NCBI GenBank assembly: GCA_026874595.1
Contig: CM049317.1
Coordinates: 39,086,401-39,150,400, forward strand
Direction: 5' to 3'
Source of the DNA: Sipunculus nudus
Taxonomy: Eukaryota > Annelida > Sipuncula > Golfingiida > Sipunculidae
DNA: 64,000 bases
Shown here: positions 23,644-33,955 of the stretch, in pieces
Layout: each line of letters opens with the position of its first letter
Numbering within the stretch: the first letter of the stretch is position 1
Program-made: the position numbers and the translations under genes
The notes under the pieces: generated by a model
Databases searched by the model: none
Seen by the model: only the letters and a program-made list of their open reading frames with translations
What the model was told of the DNA's origin: nothing

Positions 23644-24215
23644 GGGACACACTAAAACCCGGGCCCAACTGGAGAAACCCGGGCCCAAATAAACAGGAAA
23701 AAAAGAACCTTACGTAATAGAAACGATCTTGAAACTGAGTTAATCAGAAAGACTAGGTCTATCCCTTCCCTATGAAATAAAAATTTAGCTGATAATTCGT
23801 ATTTTTAGTGGTAATTTATTACTCTTAATAAGGGTTAAAATGCCTATATTTGGGGCCGTCAGTAAACCTGGGCCACCAGAAAACGGCCATATCATATGTA
23901 TTTTATGCGTATTTTACACCATTTCCAGCAGATTATAACAGAATGGACAGTACTCTAACCATACACACCAGAAAGGTAACTAAAATTCAGAAAATAAGCC
24001 AATTCCTACCTATAACATATAAGGTCCGACAGACGGTCAATTTTCCCGCAGTACGTCTCCGGGGCACAAACCAAAATGCATAAATAATTTGCTCCATTAC
24101 AAATTATATATTTCTCATTTTATGACTGGTTACGTAAGATTAGACAATCATCTAACTTTGTACAAGATTTAAAAAAAAAATAATGTAAAATAATTAGAAT
24201 TTCCAGCGTTTGTTA
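23644..24215 (+). repeat. Left terminal inverted repeat of the MULE-like element
   Basis: Landmarks shared with the right copy are two CCCGGGCCCAA-type boxes near the tip, TTACGTAATAGAAACGATC, ATTCGTATTTTTAGTG, GGGGCCGTCAG, AGAATGGACAGTAC and TATGACTGGTTAC. Short open frames across it in both copies are not genes. Confidence 0.88.
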
Positions 24216-24232
24216 AGTTTTTCGGGATGATC

Positions 24233-25010
24233 TCATAACAGGCGATGGAATATTGAACTTTTGTTTTTTTTCTGTTTTGGGAACAGTGTCACTTCACCTT
24301 TTTCATAACTTGATTTTAAATGGGTTTTAATTACAGCACTGTCATCCAAAAATTTTGCATGAATTGGCACTTCATTGGAGCTGCAAAATTCAATAGCATT
24401 ACCTATAGCGAATAGGGCACAGTCACCAGATCCTGGACGCTGGTTTTGCACCTTGGGCTTGTACAACTCAAGTTCTGATTCCTTCCCCCAAAACAAACAG
24501 ACAACTGAATTTTAAGTGATTCTGTCAAATTGCTTGATGCCCCACTATCCAATAAAAACACATCTTCGTTTACCTTAATTGTGCATACCCAGTGATCTGT
24601 TCCATTATGTAAAATTTGTACTGCATGCTTCTCTGAAATATTCCTAAACCTTTTCACATATACCAAATTATATGAATAATTCCTAAAAGGTGCAAGTATT
24701 GGATCTTGTAACCCCCCCCCCCTCCCCCAAATCGTAGGATATGGTCTTTTTAATTGATGAGTGGCTGCACTAATATGTTCTGAAGTTAACTAGCCATTTT
24801 GATTCACAAGTATTTCCCTATCAGAGTTGGTCAATTTGATTGGCTAATCCATAAATCACTTATATCAATACTATTTAGTGCATCATTAATATCCCCACTG
24901 TCATGCAACCTAACAGTTGAATGATGAACATCTTTTGATTTTTTTTACTCATCAATACTACTGTGCATGGAGTGAAAGAGTTTATGACGTGACTTTCCGA
25001 CTTATTAATT
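24233..25010 (-). pseudogene. Ulp1/SENP-like (C48) cysteine protease pseudogene
   Basis: From right to left the minus strand reads a decayed DLWISQSN block near 24855, then RPYPTIWG near 24745. VYVKRFRNISEKHAVQILH and TDHWVCTI follow (catalytic His codon at 24594-24592), then VFLLDSGASSNLTESLKIQL (likely Asp). After a frameshift in a C/A run near 24490 come VQNQRPGSGDCALFAIGNAI with the Gln and the Cys (24421-24419). His, Asp, Gln and Cys keep C48 order and spacing. C48 enzymes cleave ubiquitin-like modifiers; in transposons their role is unknown. Stops upstream and the frameshift make it a pseudogene. It lies wholly between the two TIRs. Confidence 0.75.
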
Positions 25011-25158
25011 TGTGTATTTTGTGAACAATTGGACCAGTCAGTCCACTGGAAGCTATTCCCCTCTTCAACCTCAACTTGTTAATTGTCCACAAATTTAGCC
25101 ACACAAAAGAAGAAATATATATATACAACCACAATTCCAAACCAGATTTTATTAGCAT

Positions 25159-25161
<3 letters not shown>

Positions 25162-25206
<45 letters not shown>
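25162..25206. repeat. (AT)n microsatellite in the MULE-like element
   Basis: About 45 bases of AT. The rest of 25210-26175 shows no coding motif. Confidence 0.96.
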
Positions 25207-25207
<1 letters not shown>

Positions 25208-26179
25208 TGAACAAATAATCATTCCTAAGAGATTATAGTCTTGGTAATGCTTCTGCTTCGATATGGAGTAACTATGCTTTTTTTCATAACAATTTTTTTA
25301 AATTGGTCTCTCATTGCAGCACTTTCTAAAAATGCTGATCAAGAGTACGGCATCTGCAGGGAATACTTGTATTGTGCTGGTTTCACTTAATTATTATCAA
25401 GTGCTTTGATATCTGTGTACATTGGGCGGGGAGGTATACGGGGCTTCCAGAAACCCATCACCCAATCTGGTTTACGCATGGCTTATCTTGGCAACCCAAC
25501 AGTGTACTGGAATGCGTGGTTTCCTCTGTATTAAGACGTATTTATTCATTATTTTCTAATTATTTAATTAAATATTATCCATGTTCATTTAAACTTTTTC
25601 AATTTCACATATGTTGTGGCTTGGTTTAGTGTGGTATGAATTAGGTTTATAAAGCAAATATTTGCAACAAATGTTTAATAATTAATCGCTAGAGAATTTT
25701 TCTCTCTGATTTTAGATTTCGTTAAGGTCTTCTGATCGTGAATAAGTTATTTGTGTGTATCCTTTATATGGTTGTTTCAATAACTGGACCAGTCCTCAGA
25801 GTGCAAAAAAGTAAGCCGCTAAAAAATTTTGTCATACTTAAATCTCATAAAATTTATATTTTTTTTTCACAGAATTTATCATCATTGTTCAACTCTTTCA
25901 ACGGTTACAATATTGTCCACTACAAATTACAATTACTCCACTCCAAGGGTAAAAAGGGTCCATTTGACAATTATTCTCTTGTTTTACCATTCGGAAACTT
26001 AGAGAATTTCATGGAATAAACAAACAAAAAATAAAGTGCATAGGTTACAGGAGCATATTTTCTTTATCATTACACATCAAAGTTTGAAAATACAAGCTTT
26101 GTAGCATTTAAGATTTGTGACGATTTAGGTCCGGTAAAGGTACACGGTGAGTTAAATTTGCCTTTCATTCGACCATCCA

Positions 26180-26741
26180 AAGTACCGTGATAAACGCTGG
26201 TGATTCAGAATATTTTAGGTTCTAAATCTTGTGTAAGGTCAGAGGATAGTCTAATCTAATGTAACCAGTCATAATATGTAAAAAAAATTATTTGTTAACG
26301 AGTGTAAATGCATTTTGATTTGGGCCTGGTAGACATATTACGGGAAAATTGTCCATCTGGTGATCATATATGTTATAGTTTAGAATCATCATAATTTACC
26401 ATTTGAATTTTAGTCACATTTTTTGTAACTAAGGTTAATGTACTGTCCATTCTATTAAATTCAATTGGAAAATGTGAAATATTCGCAGAGAACACATATG
26501 ATAAGGCCGTTTTTATTGGGCCCGGGTTTTCTGACGGCCCCAAATTCAGGTAATTTATACAGTTATAATTCAGCACTAAAAATACGAATTGTCACCAAAA
26601 TTTTTATTTGATGGGGAAGGGTTAGACCCAGTCTTCATGATTAGCTCAATTACAGGATCGTTTCTATTACGTAAAGGTCATTTATTGAGTGTTTAATTGG
26701 GCCCGGGTTTCGCCAGTTGGGCCAGGGTTTCAGTGTGTCCC
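26180..26741 (-). repeat. Right terminal inverted repeat of the MULE-like element
   Basis: It matches the left copy in reverse complement along about 560 bases, with small indels. Confidence 0.88.
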
Positions 26742-26750
26742 ACATTTCAG

Positions 26751-28035
26751 CCCCTCTGACCCGGTTTCATCGTCTGTGACCATCCTACCGGTACATATAA
26801 AATGTAGACCCAGTTTGGTATTAACAGAGCCACAACTGGGTCTTATATAAAATGTTAAGCTTAAAATCTGCTGCCTGGTATTAATTACACCTTCATTAGT
26901 GTCAATCTTTCACATTTAACCCAAGAAGACCTCATCCAGTCTATCTGTTAACACATTGAAATTTTCCTATATATTAATTATATCCTCTAACTTGGTGGAA
27001 AAAGAATACAAAGTAAATAGTGGTGAGTTGGGAGACTGCAATCTGCCTGCCTGTGTCTGTTGAACTTGTTTCACTAATTAGTTTGTGCAGTTCCTCAGTG
27101 GCCAGAGATGAGCTGGGTCTGGTTAGTAAATAGGTGCCACCTGACAAGGTCATTGTCTTGTGTCAGCTCAGTTGTTTTAATTGAAGTTTCACTTGTGTCC
27201 GAAGCATATAGAGGGCTACAAAAAACTTATTCTCTGAAAGCATAAAGCCAAATTGTCTGATATTGCACAAAATTGTTTCTAGGGTAGTGCTTTCTTATGT
27301 TTGTTCAAATGGTCTCTGTTCAATCACTTTTGGCCGAGTTATGGGAAACTTAATATAGACAAATGTTAAAGCAGCCTATTCCTGCTCAGTGGCTACAAAG
27401 AATTTCTCCTAAAAAAATACTGGGTCAGATTCTTAAATCTCACACATGAATGATCCTTAGATGTTGATAATTCAAATTTGTTCAAATGGTTTTGATTCAG
27501 TGATTTTCTTAGATTTTGTACAGGAAAAGTTAGTAAAAAGATATAAAAATCTTCTTCTCCGAAACTGTCCAGCCAAATTGTCCAATATTTCACAGAAATG
27601 ATCCCTGGAACAATCTTTCTCAAGTTTGTTCTAATGGTTCCAGTTTGGAGATTTTTGGCCAAATTACAGGAGGTTGAACTAAATCATCTGTCCTAAAAAG
27701 CACACTAAAATTAAAATCTCAGAAACGGCTAGAGCTATCATCATCAAATGTTATGCCAGTGTTTGTCACAATTATTAAGTCATACCTGAAATTGAGGTAT
27801 TGGTGGCTCTACCTACATTGATCTGTTTTTTACTAGCAAAAATGTAATTTTAGACTATTCTAGCTTATACACTGTTTTATGATGAAACTGTTCAGCTGAT
27901 TGGTTTAAACTTTACAAGAATTATTCTATGGTAGGGTTCTGCCAGTTTTATAAGAATAGATTGGGTAAAGGCAGCTTTATAAAAGCAGTGTAGCCAATTG
28001 AAAAAGGCTATCTGTGTTTAAAAAACAGATTTGAC
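26751..28035. repeat. Diverged repeat blocks related to the 32.2 and 55.4 kb regions
   Basis: Sentences such as CCAAATTGTCCAATATTTCA, ATGGTT(C/T)(C/T)AGTTTGGAGATTTTTGGC and GAAATTGAGGTATTGGTGG recur at 32350-32700 and 55600-55860. They look like the body of family 5 elements. No gene was seen. Confidence 0.5.
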
Positions 28036-28243
28036 AACATGCAATTTTGCATATGTACACAACTTGGACAGCTTTCTGGATTTTGTTGTAGGTGGTGCAA
28101 CCTACATACACATTTCAGCTGCAGACATCCATGCTAATATGCAACACACCTCCCCTTGCCACTCAATCCATGCCTTACTTCACCCGTCCCACTCTGATTT
28201 TGGCGGATACACCTAGTCGCTTGTTGACTACCCGCATTCTAGT
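28036..28243 (+). mobile_element. Family 1 Helentron-like element, copy D, 3' end only
   Basis: It has a last monomer with GGTGGTGCAACC, then the inverted tip GATTTTGGCGGATACAC (28194-28210), the TAGTC/GACTA hairpin and CTAGT ending at 28243. The left part is missing, so it is a 5'-truncated fragment. Confidence 0.75.
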
Positions 28244-28392
28244 TTTAAAATGTCCTAGTCCGAAACAGGCGAAACTTGCAGGTCCGAAACGTCCATTTTG
28301 CTGAAATCATAATGACTAAGGTAGATATGCAGGACATAAGAGGATCAATATTAAATTTTAAAAATAAACCTCCATTTGTACTCCCAAGCTTT

Positions 28393-28424
28393 GCACAGGT
28401 TCGCATTAGGCCTGTAGGTCATGT
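28393..28424 (+). repeat. Family 5 3' tip (fragment)
   Basis: GCACAGGTTCGC followed by ATTAGGCCTGTAGGTCATGTT, nearly the same as the tip at 48109-48141. The hairpin is imperfect here. Confidence 0.55.
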
Positions 28425-28429
28425 TTGAG

Positions 28430-29263
28430 ATTTTCAATGTCGCTTTTCTTCTGAACTATAAGGGGTACAGACAAATCGGTTACAATCCTTCCATAAGTTC
28501 CATAATATTTGATTCCCAACACTACTGGGGTTCCACATTGAATTTACTCATGCGGAACCATATGATATACATGACTTGATCATCACATTTCAGTTAGGTT
28601 ACATTTCCAGATACCCGGTATGATTAAGAAATGTTAAACCTTTACAATCATATGCCCTTTACAACATAGAAGTGCAGTGGCAATTTTGGTAGCGATGACT
28701 TTAATAGTTTAATTATTAAAAATATGCAAATTACAAAAATGTGACGTCACATTTTTCAGTTCTTTTTCTATTATCATTTTTATTCTGCCACTCTTCATCT
28801 GTTTTCATTATATTCATATAGGATATTCCTTTACTATGGCCCAATAAAATGAATCTAGTTTCAGGACCTTGATCTATTTTTCAAGGTCACATAGGTCAAA
28901 AAGTGTGATTTTCTTTTTCAAAGTTTCCATGTCGATTTTCTGCTTATCTATACGGAATACAAACAAATGGATAAAAAACCTACCACCATTTTTAGTTCCT
29001 AATGTTACTGGCTATACTACAATGAATTTACTCATGCAGAACCGTATGATATAGATGACTCGTCACTTTGTGAGTTAGGTTACGTTACTGGATAAACCAT
29101 ATGGCGTAGAAAGGTGACATTTCACAGACGTTATGATATTTACAACGTAGGTATGCAGTTTTAAGTTTGGTAGGTATATCTTTAATAGTTTTGGAATAAT
29201 ATGCAAATTACCAATATGTGATAGGTGGAGATCCTAAACTTTCCCATGACAGTTACAGAAGTC
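28430..29263 (+). repeat. Family 4 repeat, two tandem blocks
   Basis: Shared blocks (TTTACTCATGC.GAACC, ATATGAT or ATATGATATA, TTAGGTTAC, TATGCAAATTAC) appear twice here and again at 31180-31798. The 3' text CCCATGACAGTTACAGAAGT plus CTAG is common to the ends at 29263 and 31798. There is no gene. Confidence 0.55.
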
Positions 29264-29270
29264 TAGTTTT

Positions 29271-31166
29271 TAGCTCAGCTGACTATAAGTCATCTGAGCT
29301 ATAGTCGTGGTCCATTGTCCGTCGTCCGTCCGTCTGTCCGTCCGTCCATCTTTCGTCCGTAGATGTGGCATGTTTTGAAACCGTAAGACCTAGCAATCCA
29401 AAATTCAGCATAATGTTAGATGTCCCCAAGATCTCCTACCAAGCCGAAAACTGGGTCTTTGCGACTTCGTTCCTTTGACAAAATAAAGAAAAACCTCAAT
29501 GTTTTATTAAAATCCTATTATCACACTCCAGGACTGCCTAATATCAAAACCACTCATCTTTTTTTCCTCATATTTACCATAAATATTCCTCTATATAGTT
29601 CCTATGTACATGCCAGAAATTAAGTCTGTAAAGTATAAATTCTTTAAGTTATGGGCCCAAGCATAATGGACTTTGTAAAAAATCAGGAAAAATAATAACT
29701 CACTTAAAATGAAAAATTATGAAACTAGAGTCTATTTTCTCAAGTATATAACTATGTTTAAATAAGATTCAATTGTTTACCAAAAATTAGATCTGAATTT
29801 TGTAGGTTTTTTAAGTTATTAGCATAAAAAAAAAATCAGTACTTTAAATTTGCCCAACTTTGACCATGGCACGTTTTTTTCCTGTAAGCACCATTGATTT
29901 AATTTTCACAGCATGTAAACATAAATATTTAGTTTGTCTAAATCTGAAATTTGAAAATAAAAGCTTGAAATTTAAGCTAGTTATTGATTTTTTTTTCTGT
30001 TGTCACTTGCTTTGATTACAGATGCAGGGTCCCACTCCAGGTCACTGGAAGTCAGCTATGCCAGGGTTTCTGATTTGTTACAGTCACTTGGGGAGATCCC
30101 CTGCTGTGACAGGTGTACAGTTTTTCTCACATCACCACCCCAATCACCCCCCCCCCCCCCCCTCAAACCCAACCCACCAAGTGTTATGCAGTAATTGTTA
30201 TTGTTTTCACTGTATCTCCTTAATTGTAATGCTGTTTCCACTCCGATATGCAAAAACTTTCCTTGAAAAAATAATTCAAGGTGTAATCCAGAAGATGCAA
30301 TGTTGTGTAATGTAGCATTTTTAAAGAAATCAATTTTCTTTTAAATGATTTTAACAAATATAAATGAACCTATCAGTATGCTTAAATTATTATAAAATAT
30401 GAAGCACATTATGGATAAATAAAGACACAATTAAAAATTGTGAAATCTAAATCAAGTATTATTTTTAGATATTTATTGTTTTGCAGATTTAAAAGATATA
30501 TTTTTGTGGTAAAAAATAAATAAATATTTGTATGCATGATGTGGTGTTATCTGACAAGATTGAGATTTATGATGATGCAATTGAGAATTATGAATCAACT
30601 TTTATATTCAGATATATATGTTAAATTGGAAATGTATAGAAATATAAACTTAAATTAGAAAATAATTGATGTGATAAAAAAAAATCAGGATTTAATACAA
30701 ACATTTGTTCATTATTTTCCTGCCTCAGCAGAATTTGAGATCAGGCTTTGTTTGCCCTTTTTTATGTTGTTAATTAGCTATATTTCAGCTGTATACATTT
30801 CATAAAAAATACATATATAATTAAAAAATATATATTATGCCAAAAAAAAAAAATTCAATTGAACAAATGTGTAAACTACTGAAATGTCAACAGTTAATCG
30901 AAAAACCAACTAATGATCATGGTAATAGTACAGATCATTTGTTCACAAACTGCTCACATTCTTTAGTTTCAACATTAGGAAACACATGGTCAGGTCACAA
31001 AATATTTTTTGCAACAATTTCTTGCTCATCAATACAAACCAATCATATAAACCAACCATGGCCTTTATTACCTCTTCCTCTTACACTTTATCTCCCTAGA
31101 TATTATTTTAGATTTTTACCTTCAAGGTTAACGTCAGCTGAGCACAGTGACCCATAGGTCCCTTGT
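29271..31166 (+). mobile_element. Family 3 Helentron-like element, copy 3a
   Basis: The 5' end is a strong hairpin: TAGCTCAG.TGACT, loop ATA, AGTCA.CTGAGCTA (29271-29301). Just before the 3' end is GTCAGCTGAGC (31133-31143), the exact inverse complement of GCTCAGCTGAC at the 5' tip. A short hairpin (GACC/GGTC) and CCTTGTT follow. The body holds a TGTCCGTCCGTC-type simple stretch, a segment shared with 57430-57590, and a LINE endonuclease fragment. It has no coding capacity of its own. Confidence 0.65.
30837..31040 (+). pseudogene. LINE endonuclease C-terminal fragment inside family 3 copy 3a
   Basis: The frame has the pattern of the last endonuclease strands: MCKLLKCQQLIEKPT, then STDHLFTNC, then WSGHKIFF, where the family ends in Ser-Asp-His. 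Only about 65 residues remain. It comes from a LINE unlike copy 1. Capture or nested insertion are both possible. Confidence 0.45.
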
Positions 31167-31179
31167 TCTTCTTCTTCAT

Positions 31180-31798
31180 ATTCTTATTATTCTGCCACTT
31201 TTTATGTCTGATTTCATCCGTATTTACACAGGATGTACCCCACAACTGTCCAATTAATTTGACCATGTTTCAGTGACCATGACTTATTTTTCAAGGTCAC
31301 AGGGGTAGAAAAGTGTGATTTTTCAGATTTTTAATGTCAAGTTTCTTCTAAACTATAAGGGGGACGGACACAAAAATGAAAATTCACCTATAATATCTGG
31401 TTCCCAACATTTCTGGGGGTACCACTTTGAAATTGCCCATGCAAAACCATATGATATATATGACTCAGCACTTTTCAGTTAGGCTAAGTTATCGGAAAAC
31501 CCGTACAACTTAGAAAGTTGAAAACTTAACAGTCATGTACCTTTATGACGTAGGAGTGCAGTGGCAAATATGGTAGCAATTTCTTCTATAGTTTTGGAAT
31601 GATATGCAAATTATGAAAAATGTGACATCAGCATTTTCAGCTTATCCCAGGAAACACAAGAAACAACGGCCAAATTTCATTTGTTTTGCAGAAATATAGT
31701 TGTTTCTAAACTGTCAGAGGTCAATAGAAGATCACTGGGAGATTTGGTGATTAGATGGGGGGGGGGGGGGGGGGGTCCCATGACAGTTACAGAAGTCT
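31180..31798 (+). repeat. Family 4 repeat, further copy
   Basis: It matches 28756-29263 in block order and ends with the same ACAGAAGTCTAG text. It contains a G run (about 31757-31774). Confidence 0.55.
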
Positions 31799-32099
31799 AG
31801 TTTATGTTGTTTTGTCTGTGGCAGGAGAATCTCTCTTTCTCCCTCCCTCTTCTGTCTCTGTCTCTGTCTCTCTATATAAATTTATAAACACCACCTATTA
31901 CAATCATAATGTGATAATAGTGTTTTCCTCATCCAGCAGATGGCAGCATAGGACTAAAGGCCAGGTAATAGTTTTAAATAACTGGCTATCATGGGGATAG
32001 TTGCTTTCGTAGATAGATGGCAGTCAGGTGGGTTCACATTGTGACCGGTTTTCCTGTGCAGACATTTATGTTAACAAAACTGTAACCTTTCATCTAACC

Positions 32100-33000
32100 C
32101 TTTATGTTTTCAGCTCAGCTGACTATCAGTGATCTGAGCTACAGCAATGGTCATAAATTTAACCCCCCCCCCTTGCCATTGAGCCCTTGCACCTGTGGAC
32201 TTCTCTATCAGTTTTAAAGCAATTGTATAAGGATTGTATCAAAAATGGCAGGAGCTAGCATCACCAAATTTTTTGCATATAAGCAGTAATCTGAAAACTC
32301 TATCGGATTTTTTTTTTTTCCTAACTGCATTTTCTTAGATTTTATAGGGAAAAAGCTAAAAAAGCTTTAAAAATCTTCTGCTCTGAAACTGTCCAGACAA
32401 ATGTTTAATAAAGCAACAGAAATGATCATAGGGTAGTGCTTTCTAAAGTTTGTTCAAATGGTCGAGATCTCAGTTTAGTGACTTTTGGCAAAGTTATGGG
32501 AAGCTTAATTTGGTCATATGCCATAACAGCCAATTTAAGCTCAGTGGCTACAAAGGTGTTGTTCTCAAAAACCACTTGGTCATATTCTTAAATCTCACAC
32601 ATAAATTATCCTCAGATGTTGATAATTCAAGTTGGTTCAAATGGTTTTGGTTGAGTGCTGTTTGGCTGAGTTATGGAAAGCTGAACTTAGCCAGTTTCCT
32701 GTATCTTCCTATATGAGTTATAAACCTGGAAACGTTTCTACTGACGCCACTGTAGCCAGTTTGTTAAATATTTTACAAGAATAATCCCCACAATAATTCT
32801 TATATTAATTTTCATTAATGGTTCCACATGAATGATTTTTGGCTGAATTATGGAGATTGAATTGAGTCATTTCACCATATATGTTAGCGGTGTGATGCTG
32901 TTACATCTAGCATGGCACCAGTTTATCAGCATCTATTACATCATGCTACTAGACATTTAGATTTCAGGTTATCTTTGGTTAATATTGACAAGAAAGTTTT
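32100..33000. repeat. Diverged family 3 tip and family 5-type body
   Basis: CAGCTCAGCTGACTATCAGT at about 32112 is a damaged family 3 5' tip. From about 32330 the text (AAACTGTCCAGACAAATG, GGCAAAGTTATGGGAAGCTT) repeats blocks seen at 27340-27640 and 55560-55720. Confidence 0.5.
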
Positions 33001-33955
33001 TTAAAAACTTTAAAAAAAATAGATTTATGGTTTAAGTTATTCATCATGCCAGGCAATGTTACAGTCATGGATATTCAGCTCTCTGTAGCTATATAAAGAC
33101 AACTGTACATGGATTATAAATTATTGGTATCCCTACTCAATGGAATTCAAGAATTTACCATCAATGAGATATATCTGTATTTTAATTTTGCATTCAGTAT
33201 GCATCCGTAATAATTGTATCCCCAGACAAAGTCGGGATACTATAAACCTCGGTCATAAATACCTTTACGAACGCTTACGAACGCCGTACAAACGATTATT
33301 TGACAATTTCGCACGGCCGCCTTACGGCGGCCACATGAGAATCCACTGTTCGTAGACCGTTCGTAAGTTCGTAGCCAGGTCGATGGTCTTGTCCAACATT
33401 TTCTACGAACGCCTCACGAAACCCCTAGTCATACGGCGGGCCTTCGAATGCCTTAGGAAGAACGTAGGAACTGCGCAAGACGTACACGGAATATTTACGA
33501 CCATGACACTATTCCAGAACCCAACATTCTTATGATGGCCGTAAGGATGCCGCAAGAACACATTTATTTGTTCTTGGAGGCCCCGTACAGCGTTCCCACG
33601 AACGCCGCACGAACAGAGTTTCGCACGGCTTCTCTTAAGGCGACAGTAAGATGTTTGTGAGGCGGAAGTACGCTATTCGTACGGCCTTCGGAAGAGTATA
33701 AGCTGGCCACCTGTGCGCGCACGTGTATCATGGTTTGTCGAGTTTCAAGTCATCATTGGCTCTATTTGACAGTATTATAAGAGACATGAAAGGAAAAAGC
33801 AGCAAGCAGAAGAGGGGAAATAAGAGAAAGGGGGAGATGAGGAGGACAGGGAGACAGATATTGGTGCAGAAATGCAGCAGCAGCAGGCTGTGGCTTTGCT
33901 AGTGAGGCTTGGACTATGGAGACGGAAGATGTTGAGTTAGGATCCGAAGCTGAGG

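Larger units (their letters stand above)
23644..26741 (-). mobile_element. MULE-like DNA transposon with long TIRs and an Ulp1-type protease remnant
   Basis: The ends are GGGACACACTAAAACCC and, inverted on the right, GGGACACACTGAAACCC, flanked by an exact 9-bp direct repeat ACATTTCAG (23635-23643 and 26742-26750). Left 23644 to about 24215 is the inverse complement of about 26180 to 26741, with scattered substitutions. The interior holds a minus-strand Ulp1/C48-like protease pseudogene and no detectable transposase. A 9-bp duplication, long inverted repeats and a C48 gene together fit Mutator-like elements, some of which carry such peptidases. The superfamily is inference. Confidence 0.8.

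Noticed and set aside
23850-24083. Small gene shared with the inverted copy at 26373-26576
   Set aside because: Both frames lie inside the terminal inverted repeats of the MULE-like element and do not share a start or a stop.
28393-28424. tRNA-derived SINE, because GGTTCGCATTAGGCC looks like a B box
   Set aside because: The B-box consensus is not met (no GANNCC), there is no A box, and the text fits the 3' tip of family 5.
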